Of a stretch of 64,000 bases of DNA, positions 19,396 through 28,200 are shown in pieces. Position 1 is the stretch's first letter; each line of letters opens with the position of its first letter. The DNA comes from Paraburkholderia sp. HP33-1 (GTDB taxonomy: Bacteria > Pseudomonadota > Gammaproteobacteria > Burkholderiales > Burkholderiaceae): assembly GCF_021390595.1 (NCBI RefSeq), contig NZ_JAJEJR010000001.1:868001-932000 (forward strand), read 5' to 3'. The notes under the pieces were generated by a model that was not told the origin of the DNA, ran no database searches, and saw only the letters and a program-made list of their open reading frames with translations. Both the position numbers and the translations under genes were made by a program.

Positions 19396-21386
19396 TGGCC
19401 GCCGTCACGCCGGAGAAGGCGCCGTTCACAGTCGTGATCACACGACCGGCCGGCCAGTCGACCGAACTCGTCGAACAGCTCGAAACAGCCGGCCTGGCGT
19501 CGCTCGATTTTCCGCTGATCGACATCGCGCCCGTCGTCGACGACGCGCCGTTGTGCGAAGCGCTCGCGTCGCTCGAACGCTATGCGCTCGTCGTGTTTGT
19601 GTCGCCGAACGCGGTCGATCACGCTTTTGCGCGCCACGACGACATCTGGCCGCACGCGCTGCCGATCGGCGTGGTCGGCCCCGGTAGCGTGCATGCGCTC
19701 GCACGCCACGGCGTCAGCGCGCCCGAGCACCGTGTCATCAGCCCCGCAGCGGGGGCCGACGACGAATCGACGAGCTTCGACTCCGAAAGCCTCTTTGCCG
19801 CGATCGAGGCACAACCAGGTGTCGCGAGCCTCGAAGGCAAGCGAGTGCTGATCGTGCGCGGCGACGGCGGCCGCGAGTGGCTCGCCGAGCGCTTGCGCGA
19901 AGCGGGCGCCGAAGTCGACACGGTCGCCGCGTACCGGCGCATCGTGCCGGAGCCGTCGATCGGCGCCTGGGCACGCGTGCACGAACTGCTCGCGGGCGCG
20001 CCGCACGCGTGGCTTCTGACCAGCTCCGAAGGCGTGCGCAATCTTTGCGAACTCGCGCAAGAACACCTGACTGCCGGCGAGATCGCGCAGCTCAAACACG
20101 CGCCGCTCGTCGCGCCGCATCCCCGAATCGCGCAGACCGCGCGGGCATTGGGTTTTGATAGGATTACGGTGTCCGGCGCCGGCGACGAACGCATCGTCCG
20201 CGCCCTCGTTGCCGCGGCCGCCGTGCCTCCCGTCGTCCAACCGGTATCGTCCAACCCGGCTCAACCACGCATGACTGAAACGAACGCATCCACGAACGCC
20301 TCACCCCAGCCGCCGGCAAGCACCGCCTTGCCGCCGAACCAACCCTTCACGCCGTACGAAGCGCAAAAGCGCCGCAGCACGAGCGGACCTCTGCTGTGGA
20401 TTGTCGTCGTGGTCATCGCATGCGCGGCGGGTGTGGGCGGCTTCGCGATGAACCGCAAGCTCGTGCGCACCGAGCAGCAGCTCGCGCAGCGTCAGCAGGC
20501 CAACGACACGCAGAGCAACGAACTGCGTATCAAGGTCGACCAGGCGCTCGCCACCGTGCATCAATCGGACTCCCAGGTCGCGCAGCTGGAGGGCAAGCTC
20601 GCAGATGCGCAGGCTGCGCAGCAGGCACTGCAGCAACAGTACGCGGATCTCGCGCGCAATCGCGACGACTGGACCTTTGCCGAAGTCGGACAGATGCTGT
20701 CGGCCGCGAGCCAGCAGTTGCAGCTGACCGGCAATACGCAGCTAGCGCTGTTCGCGCTGCAAAGCGCCGACACGCGCCTCGCCGCGTCGGATAGCCCGCA
20801 GGCGGCCGCGGTCCGCAAGGCGATCGCGCAGGACATCGACAAGCTGAAGGCCTCGCCGTCCACCGATCTCACCGGCCTCGCGATCAAGCTCGACGACGCG
20901 ATCGATCACGTCGACAGTCTGCCGCTGTCGGGCGAAGCACCGATTCCGCGTGCCACGCCGCATGCGGCCACGAGAGCCGACACCGCGAAGGTGGCCGCGG
21001 CCACCGGCAAGCCGCGCTGGGAAGTGTGGATCGACGAGGTCTTGCACGGCATTGGCGAGCAGCTGACGAGCCTCGTGCAGGTGCGCCGTATCGATAACGC
21101 CGACGCGATGCTGGTCACGCCGGATCAAGGCTACTTCGTGCGCGAGAACCTGAAGCTACGTCTGCTGTCGGCGCGCCTCGGGCTGCTGTCGCGCAACCAG
21201 ACCACGCTGAAGTCCGACCTGCAGGCGGCGCAGTCCGCGTTGACGCGTTACTTCGACGCGTCGTCGAAAGACACGCAGACGGTCATCGATCTGGTGAAGC
21301 AGGTGGACGCCGGTTCGGCCGCGGTCGAGCTGCCGAACCTCGATACGAGCCTGCAGGCCGTCAATCAATACCGGAACCGGGGTTAA
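19395..21386 (+). CDS. hemD: fused uroporphyrinogen-III synthase / HemX membrane protein
   Basis: A 663-aa two-domain protein. Residues about 1-275 are uroporphyrinogen-III synthase (VVITRPAGQSTELVEQLE, LVVFVSPNAVDHAF, LIVRGDGGREWLAERLREAGAEVDTVAAYRR, WLLTSSEGVRNL), which cyclises hydroxymethylbilane. Residues about 290-663 are HemX: a cytoplasmic Pro/Ala-rich segment, one transmembrane helix (LLWIVVVVIACAAGVGGFAM), a long coiled coil (RTEQQLAQRQQ ... LQQQYADLAR) and the conserved HemX periplasmic domain. This fusion is known in Burkholderia. An internal ATG at 20271 could yield free HemX. It lies between hemC and hemY. Confidence 0.93.
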   Translation: MAAVTPEKAPFTVVITRPAGQSTELVEQLETAGLASLDFPLIDIAPVVDDAPLCEALASLERYALVVFVSPNAVDHAFARHDDIWPHALPIGVVGPGSVHALARHGVSAPEHRVISPAAGADDESTSFDSESLFAAIEAQPGVASLEGKRVLIVRGDGGREWLAERLREAGAEVDTVAAYRRIVPEPSIGAWARVHELLAGAPHAWLLTSSEGVRNLCELAQEHLTAGEIAQLKHAPLVAPHPRIAQTARALGFDRITVSGAGDERIVRALVAAAAVPPVVQPVSSNPAQPRMTETNASTNASPQPPASTALPPNQPFTPYEAQKRRSTSGPLLWIVVVVIACAAGVGGFAMNRKLVRTEQQLAQRQQANDTQSNELRIKVDQALATVHQSDSQVAQLEGKLADAQAAQQALQQQYADLARNRDDWTFAEVGQMLSAASQQLQLTGNTQLALFALQSADTRLAASDSPQAAAVRKAIAQDIDKLKASPSTDLTGLAIKLDDAIDHVDSLPLSGEAPIPRATPHAATRADTAKVAAATGKPRWEVWIDEVLHGIGEQLTSLVQVRRIDNADAMLVTPDQGYFVRENLKLRLLSARLGLLSRNQTTLKSDLQAAQSALTRYFDASSKDTQTVIDLVKQVDAGSAAVELPNLDTSLQAVNQYRNRG

Positions 21387-21388
21387 TC

Positions 21389-22579
21389 ATGGCGATCCGG
21401 GGACTTCTATGGCTCGCGGCGCTGTTCGCCGTCGCGGTCGTGCTCGCGGTGGGCGGGCGCTTCGACGCGGGACAGGTGCTGCTGATCTATCCGCCGTACC
21501 GGGTCGACATGTCGTTGAACCTGTTCGTCGTTGGGGTGGTGGTGCTGTTCATCCTGCTCTACGCGTTGATGCGCATCATCCGCAATATCTGGCGCATGCC
21601 GCAGCGCGTCGCCGCGTATCGCGCGCGTTCGCGTGTCGCGAAGGCGCACGCGGCGCTGCGCGACGCGATTGGCAACCTGTACGCGGGGCGTTTCTCGCGC
21701 GCGGAAAAGGCTGCCAAGGATGCGCTCACGAATGGCGACAACAAGGGCGCGGCCGGCCTGATCGCGGCGACCGCCGCGCATCGCATGCATGAATACGCGC
21801 GGCGCGACGAATGGCTCGCGCAGATCGACGAAGCCGACTGGCAGGACGCGCGCCTGATGGCCACGGCCGACATGCGTGCCGACGGCCGCGACGCCGACGG
21901 CGCGCTCAATGCGCTGACCGAGATGCAATCGCAGGGCGCGCGGCGCATCCACGCGCAGCAGATCATGCTCCGGGCGCAGCAACAGCTGAAGAACTGGGGC
22001 GAAGTGCTGAAGCTCGTGAAGACGCTGGAGAAGCGCGAGGCGATCCATCCGGCGGTCGCGGTGCGGCTGCGTCAGCTGGCGGCGGAGAATCTGCTGCGCG
22101 ATCGTCGTCACAATGCGGACGCGCTGCTCGAATTGTGGAACTCGCTGTCGGCGACCGAGCGTCATTCGCCGCGTCTGGCCGATACCGCCGCCGAACTACT
22201 GGTCGCGCTGAACCGTCCGCAGGAGGCGCGCAAGATCGTCGAGGAGGCGCTCGCGCAGAACTGGGATGCGCGTCTGCTGCGCCGCTATCCGGACACGGCC
22301 GGTGACGATGCGCTGCCGCTGATCCAGAAGGCCGAGGCATGGCAGAAGGATCGCCCGGAAGATGCCGACCTGATGTTCGCGCTGGGGCGCCTGTGTCTGC
22401 GTCAGCAGTTGTGGGGCAAGGCGCAGTCGTTCCTCGAACGCGCCCTGAAGCTCGCCGACAACGAGACGCTGAAGATCCGCTCGCACCGCGCGCTTGCGCG
22501 TCTGCACGAGCAGCTTGGAGATACCGATAAGGCGAGCCAGCATTATCGCGAGAGTGCATTGGCGATGAACGTGACATGA
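21389..22579 (+). CDS. hemY: HemY protein
   Basis: A 396-aa inner-membrane protein with two N-terminal transmembrane helices (about 3-22 and 43-62) followed by tetratricopeptide-like repeats (for example AHAALRDAIGNLYAGRFSRAEKAAKDAL and RLCLRQQLWGKAQSFLERALKLADNE). This is the proteobacterial HemY of the hemCDXY operon, not the Gram-positive protoporphyrinogen oxidase of the same name. It probably supports late haem synthesis; the exact role is not established. It begins 2 nt after hemDX and ends before a strong terminator. Confidence 0.92.
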   Translation: MAIRGLLWLAALFAVAVVLAVGGRFDAGQVLLIYPPYRVDMSLNLFVVGVVVLFILLYALMRIIRNIWRMPQRVAAYRARSRVAKAHAALRDAIGNLYAGRFSRAEKAAKDALTNGDNKGAAGLIAATAAHRMHEYARRDEWLAQIDEADWQDARLMATADMRADGRDADGALNALTEMQSQGARRIHAQQIMLRAQQQLKNWGEVLKLVKTLEKREAIHPAVAVRLRQLAAENLLRDRRHNADALLELWNSLSATERHSPRLADTAAELLVALNRPQEARKIVEEALAQNWDARLLRRYPDTAGDDALPLIQKAEAWQKDRPEDADLMFALGRLCLRQQLWGKAQSFLERALKLADNETLKIRSHRALARLHEQLGDTDKASQHYRESALAMNVT

Positions 22580-22634
22580 GTTTGGCGTTATCGGCCACGC
22601 GTTGAACCGACCAGGCCTTTGAAACCGCTACTTG

Positions 22635-22669
22635 ATGGCCGCAGCCTCGTGCTGCGGCCATTTGTTTTT
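22635..22669 (+). terminator. terminator of hemC-hemDX-hemY
   Basis: ATGGCCGCAG-CCTCGTG-CTGCGGCCAT followed by TTTGTTTTT: a 10-bp perfect stem with a T tail, 56 nt after the hemY stop. Confidence 0.92.
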
Positions 22670-22741
22670 CCGGCGCCCGGCGCGCGTCGACTACGGGCAA
22701 ATGCTCCCCGGCCCGCAGCGATCATCTGGACTATCCTAGGA

Positions 22742-24535
22742 ATGACAGTACCGCCCACAATTCGTGTTGCGGCGTCCTCGACTGAGAACATTCCACAGAT
22801 GGAAGCGGACAGGCCAGTTCCCCACCAGGAGCAGACTGCGAAAAGCGCACGCCATTGGATGCGCTGGCTGCCGGGACTGACGGTGCTCAAGGCTTACCAA
22901 CTGAGCTGGTTGCCGAGCGATCTGACTGCGGGCCTGGTATTGACCACGATGCTGGTGCCGGTCGGGATCGCCTACGCGGCGGCTTCCGGCGTCCCAGGGG
23001 TGTATGGCCTCTACGCCACGATCGTTCCGCTGTTGGCGTATGCACTGTTCGGCCCGAGCCGGATTCTCGTGCTAGGCCCCGACTCCGCGCTCGCGGCTCC
23101 GATTCTGGCGGTCGTCGTGCAAGTCGCGGCGGGCGACCCGGCGCGCGCGATCGCGGTAGCCAGCATGATGGCGATCGTGTCCGGGCTGTTCTGTATTGTG
23201 ATGGGCTTGCTACGGCTGGGATTCATCACCGAGCTACTGTCGAAGCCCATTCGCTACGGCTACATGAACGGCATTGCATTCGCCGTTCTGATCAGCCAGT
23301 TACCCAAACTGTTTGCCATCTCGATCGAAGAGCGCGGGCCATTGCGGGACATCTGGAGCCTCATACAGGCAATCGCCGATGGCCAATCCAACTGGTACAG
23401 CTTTGCGGTGGGCGCGGGAAGCCTCGTACTGATCCTGTTTCTCAAGCGCTTCGAGAAGCTGCCGGGCATCCTGATCGCGGTGATCGTCGCGACGCTGTGC
23501 GTGACCGTCTTGCACCTCGATAGCGTCGGCGTGAAAGTGCTCGGCAAGATTCCTCAAGGCCTGCCGACATTCGCGCTACCCTGGGCCGCCGACGCCGATC
23601 TGGTCAAGATCCTGCTCGGCGGCTGTGCGGTCGCGCTAATCTCGTTCGCCGATACCAGCGTGCTGTCGCGAACTTTCGCGGCACGTTTTGGTAGCCGTGT
23701 CGACCCCAATCAGGAGATGGTCGGGCTCGGGGCGGCCAACCTGGCGGCCGGCCTGTTCCAGGGCTTTCCAATCAGCAGCAGTTCGTCGCGCACGCCGGTC
23801 GCCGAGGCGGCGGGCGCGAAGACGCAACTGACGGGAGTCGTGGGCGCGGTGGCGGTCGCGGCGCTGCTGATGGCCGCACCCAATCTGATGCGCTACCTGC
23901 CCAACAGCGCGCTCGCCGCGGTCGTCATTGCGGCCGCGATTGGTCTCTTCGAGATCACGGACCTCAAGCGGATATTCCGGATCCAGCAATGGGAGTTCTG
24001 GCTGTCGATGGCCTGCTTTGCCGGCGTCGCGGTGTTCGGTGCGATTCCCGGGATCGGCTTCGCGGTAGTGATCGCGGTCATCGAATTTCTGTGGGACGGC
24101 TGGCGGCCGCACTATGCGGTGCTCGGTCGCGTCGAGGGTTTGCGCGGCTACCACGACATCGAGCGCTACCCGCATGCCGAGCGAATCCCAGGGCTCGTGC
24201 TGTTTCGCTGGGATGCACCGCTCTTCTTTGCGAACGCCGAGCAGTTTCAGGAGCGCCTGCTCGAAGCCGTCGCCGCATCGCCCGCGCCGATACGGCGCGT
24301 GGTGGTGGCGGCCGAACCGGTGACGAGCGTGGACGTGACCTCCGCCGACATGCTGCGAGATCTGACGCGCACGCTCGGCGAGCGCGGGATTGCGCTGCAT
24401 TTTGCGGAGATGAAGGATCCGGTTCGCGACAAGCTCAGGCGTTTCGAGTTGACTGATCTGATTGGGGATGCCTGCTTTCATCCGACTGTGGGTAGTGCGG
24501 TTGATAGCTATGTCGAGGGGGTGGGGAAGAGCTAG
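22742..24535 (+). CDS. SulP family anion transporter with STAS domain
   Basis: A 597-aa inner-membrane anion transporter (SLC26/SulP). About 10-14 helices follow WLPSDLTAGLVLTTMLVPVGIAYAAASGVPGVYGLYATIVPLLAYALFGPSR, the signature segment. The later PISSSSSRTPVAEAAGAKTQL fits, and a C-terminal STAS domain (about 460-590) contains RWDAPLFFANAEQFQERL. The substrate may be sulfate, bicarbonate or dicarboxylate. The start lies after the terminator at 22669: ATG 22742 (preceded by AGGA) or ATG 22799 are both possible. It is convergent with the VgrG-associated gene. Confidence 0.9.
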   Translation: MTVPPTIRVAASSTENIPQMEADRPVPHQEQTAKSARHWMRWLPGLTVLKAYQLSWLPSDLTAGLVLTTMLVPVGIAYAAASGVPGVYGLYATIVPLLAYALFGPSRILVLGPDSALAAPILAVVVQVAAGDPARAIAVASMMAIVSGLFCIVMGLLRLGFITELLSKPIRYGYMNGIAFAVLISQLPKLFAISIEERGPLRDIWSLIQAIADGQSNWYSFAVGAGSLVLILFLKRFEKLPGILIAVIVATLCVTVLHLDSVGVKVLGKIPQGLPTFALPWAADADLVKILLGGCAVALISFADTSVLSRTFAARFGSRVDPNQEMVGLGAANLAAGLFQGFPISSSSSRTPVAEAAGAKTQLTGVVGAVAVAALLMAAPNLMRYLPNSALAAVVIAAAIGLFEITDLKRIFRIQQWEFWLSMACFAGVAVFGAIPGIGFAVVIAVIEFLWDGWRPHYAVLGRVEGLRGYHDIERYPHAERIPGLVLFRWDAPLFFANAEQFQERLLEAVAASPAPIRRVVVAAEPVTSVDVTSADMLRDLTRTLGERGIALHFAEMKDPVRDKLRRFELTDLIGDACFHPTVGSAVDSYVEGVGKS

Positions 24536-24557
24536 TGTCTGCTGGTCAAGAGGGGCT

Positions 24558-25295
24558 CTATTCGCGATGTTGCGTTGTCAGCCCGAAATAGTCACGGGTC
24601 AGTCTAACGTCCATCAGGACCGGCGTTTGGGGGCCGTCCTGCGCCGCAGCCTTCGGGTCGGGGTCGCCGAATACCAATTCGACATCCACCGGGAACCGGC
24701 TCGTTGACTGATTTGAAGCACGATAGCGATAGTGATGCAGACGGATCTGGGGCGGCACTGTTCCCATGTCATTGCCGGGCCGCCGGTTGCCTTTCCCGTC
24801 GATCCAGTAGCCGATGTCGAGAGGGAACAGGTCTTCTAGCGTCGAGCGGCTAATCTCTGTTAATAGTGGACTGAAGCGGATTATGAAAACGGTCGCCACT
24901 TGCTTGACCTTCATACGGTCGGCCGAGTGGTCGGCCGGATCGGCTTCTACGAATAGAGTGATTTGCGTCTGCGGGAAAACCGGATTCTCGAAGGAGTACT
25001 CCGTACCCACAGTACCGGGAAGAGGGTCTGCGGCAAAATTGCGGCCGAATATCAGGTGCGCGGGATCGAAGGGCTGGTCGTCGCGCAGGATCGTCATTGC
25101 CGTCGCCAGTATCCTCAGCGCCATGTCGCGCTGTGTGTCGGTCACAGTCGGTCTCATCTCAACTCCTTGCCCCGACGGTCCTGACGGCGTCGGCATACTG
25201 AGATGTGCATGTGCCGGGATTGCGAACGAGAGGATCACCAGGATTCTGCCAGTAGGCCTGAACCACTTCCGCGCAGGCGTAGGCATCTTCTTCAT
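24558..25295 (-). CDS. putative periplasmic immunity protein for the VgrG metallopeptidase
   Basis: A 245-aa unrecognised protein directly downstream of vgrG, read in another frame. The start at 25295 gives a strong Sec signal peptide: basic n-region MKKMPTPARKWFRPTGR, hydrophobic ILVILSFAIP, cleavage site AHA; AGGAG sits 8 nt upstream of this ATG. The first 137 nt overlap the 3' end of vgrG. A second start at ATG 25157 (199 aa, no signal) has AAGGAG 5 nt upstream and follows the vgrG TGA by 1 nt. The mature part (VTDTQRDMALRILATAM ...) has no domain I know. Position next to a toxin-bearing VgrG suggests an immunity role, and a periplasmic site would fit a periplasmic peptidase toxin; this is inference. 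Confidence 0.65.
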   Translation of the reverse strand: MKKMPTPARKWFRPTGRILVILSFAIPAHAHLSMPTPSGPSGQGVEMRPTVTDTQRDMALRILATAMTILRDDQPFDPAHLIFGRNFAADPLPGTVGTEYSFENPVFPQTQITLFVEADPADHSADRMKVKQVATVFIIRFSPLLTEISRSTLEDLFPLDIGYWIDGKGNRRPGNDMGTVPPQIRLHHYRYRASNQSTSRFPVDVELVFGDPDPKAAAQDGPQTPVLMDVRLTRDYFGLTTQHRE

Positions 25296-28200
25296 GAAGT
25301 TGGCTCCTGTATCCGGTTTCGAATTGCGCCATTTGTTGTGCGGCTTCCGCAGAGATATTCAGGAGTTCACGTACCTTCCTTTCGGCAATCGCGATGTCTC
25401 GCCTGGCATACTCACCGCCTGGTTTGTCCTGCATGTAAGAAATCAGCCAGTAGTAGTGAAATACGAGCATTCTGTGCAGACCGATGTGAACACGATGATC
25501 GTCCGGCAAGGGCGTGTTCCCTGCCGCTGTGAAGACGCTTTCGAGCATCGTCGACGAATAGACCGTCTGGATATTCGGCAGGTCCCGGTAGTCGTCAGGA
25601 AAGTGCTGAAGCAGCGAAAACATCCAGAAGTACTGCTGGCAATGGCGGGACTCGTGATACAGAGTGTCGGCAAATGCCCTGAGGCGGTTATCTAGGGAGA
25701 CCGGCTGGTCTCTGAGTTCGACGATGCGCGCGATCTCGCTCTCGTTGACGGCGATAACCCAGTCCCCACCGACGAACGCGGCGCTGACATCCTGTCGCAG
25801 ATTGTACTGCGTTGGCCGATCCGGATTGACAATCACAATCTTTGGCAAGGCACCCCCATATCCCCGCGTTGCGGCATAGCCTTGTGGCAATCCAAAAGGG
25901 CCGGAGCCAAGCGCGTCTTCCAATTGCCGCCTGACCGCGTTTTGAATCATGTTTCTCCAACTGGAATTCAAAGGCCACGTCACTGCGGTCCAGTCGATGC
26001 CCTTCAACGCAGTTCTTATCGCAGCCGTATAAGCCTTGGTCACCGGGTACTCAACATCCTTGCGCATCGACATACCGGCCGGCGCATCAGCCTGGGTCGC
26101 ACCGTTGATGAAGTGATGAAAGCGCAGACCGAAGTTCATCGGATCGCACGAAACGAATTCGGGCGGCTTGTCTTCTGTCGTCGCGCCTTGATTGGGTGAG
26201 GCCACGGTCTGGCGTGCGACCCTCGCGCTGCGCTTCTCGGGGTTGGGCACTGCGCCCGTAAACGGCTCGTCCGCGTCCCTGATCACCGCGCCTTTGCTCA
26301 CGGCAATAACCTTGTCCGGCTCACTCGCGGCGAACAGTTCGACCGTCGCGAACGCAAGCAGATTGCTGGTGACGAGACTCGTTTCTCCAAGCGCATTGGT
26401 CACGCCCTGAATCACTTGACCATCGTCGAGCGTGATCCGGTACGGCTGGTTCGGCAGTGCAAAGCCCGTAAGGTGTTCGATCAGAACATGATGCGCGGCC
26501 AGCTTGCCCGGCTTTCCGGGCGTTACCGGCACACTGACAGGCCGCGCCGCTGGCCCGTCATTCTGATGACTACCCGCATGGACCCGATGCTCCCCATCCG
26601 TATAGACCCTGTACCCTTCTGAATTGATGACCACTTGCGTGCTTCCCGCATGGAGCACGATCTCTTTGCTGGCCATCAGATTGATCGAATCGGTTCTACT
26701 GATGATGCTGACGACCCGCTGCGCGATGACCTCGACATCATCGCTTTGCGCTTCGATCCGCACCTTGCCTGACGCGGCCTTGAGCCTGATGCCGAGATTG
26801 CGCGCGAACACCCGCACGCCGTTGACTGCCGACGCCAGCAGCGATTTCGCCGCCGCCATGCTGACGTGTCCGCCCGCTGTGAGCGCGGTGTGTTCGACAC
26901 TCGCCACGTGCGTGCTTTGCGCTGCCGTGAGACCGACCCCCGCCGCGCTGGCCAGCACCATGTCGGGCTCGGTCAGTTGCGGGAATGGAAGGTCCGCACG
27001 CGCCGCGACGCCGCGTATCGCCTCGTTCTGCGCCTTGATGGCCCGCGATACGTCGCTTTGACTGGTCTGCTGTTCCTGTGCCTCATACTGCCGCGCGAGA
27101 CCCGCGAGGTTCTCGTGGATATCGCGCGCCTGCGTGAGACGCGCCACGGTCTCGCCGATATCCTTTGCCGGCGCGCTCGCGCCGCGACGCGCCTCGGTGG
27201 TGATCAGCATGCCCCTGTTGGCACGCGCGACACCCCATGCGTCGGTGGCCAGTTCCCAGCCTTCACCGCGTGCCTGTTGTCGGCCGGCCTCGCGCACGAC
27301 ACGCGTGTTGTAGCCCAGCACGAGGCGCGAGCTCGCGTGATCGCTGGCGAGCTGTGACTGGAGTTGGCCCGGCGTGTCGTCCAGTACGATGTGATTGGTC
27401 TGGCCGTCGCGGCCATCTTTGAGCTCACTGCTAAGGATGCCTGAAAGGGCCTGGTTATCCGGTAACTTCCAGGGCGGCTGGTTCCAGCGATTGATCATCC
27501 GGCCCGATACGTACGGCTTGTCCGGGTCCTCTTCGTGGTAGCTGACCATGACCTCCTGACCGACGCGCGGCGGATAGATCGCGCCGAAACCATCACCTTG
27601 CCACGGCGACGACACGCGCACCCAGCAACTGGCATTTTCGTTTTTCGGGCCAAGCCTGTCCCACACGAAACGCACCTTGGCGCGCGCGTATCCATCGACC
27701 CAGATCGGCTGGCGCTCGGGCCCAACCACGATTGCCGTTTCCGCCGCGCAGCGCGGCTTTTTCTTCGGGCGGTTTCTGAAGAATGTATTGGCAGGCTGAA
27801 GCACGAAGCGGGTCACGTACTGGCGCAGCGCATCGTTCGTGTCGTTACCGGGCGACTGCGTGTTCTGCGCCGCGTTGCGAATGTCGAGCGTGGTCGATAC
27901 CACCAGGTACTCGGCGTTGATTTCGTGTTGCGGATGATTGTCGAGCCAGAATGTTTTCCCGGTTCTCAGGCCGCGCAGATTCCCCTGGCCCTTCAGACGC
28001 AGCCGGTGGCAGCGCATTGCATCGACGCGCACGCTCGCGAGGTGTTCGGCTTCATTGCGGAAGTCGTTTCGCTCGCCTGACAATCCCGTCGCGCCGGCGA
28101 GCGGCTGCGAGTAGTCGCCCCAGCCGTGTTGCTCGATGTTGTCGTAGGCCCGCTCGCTGAAGCTCTTGTACTCGCCCTCGAAGTGCACGCCGGGGCGCGT

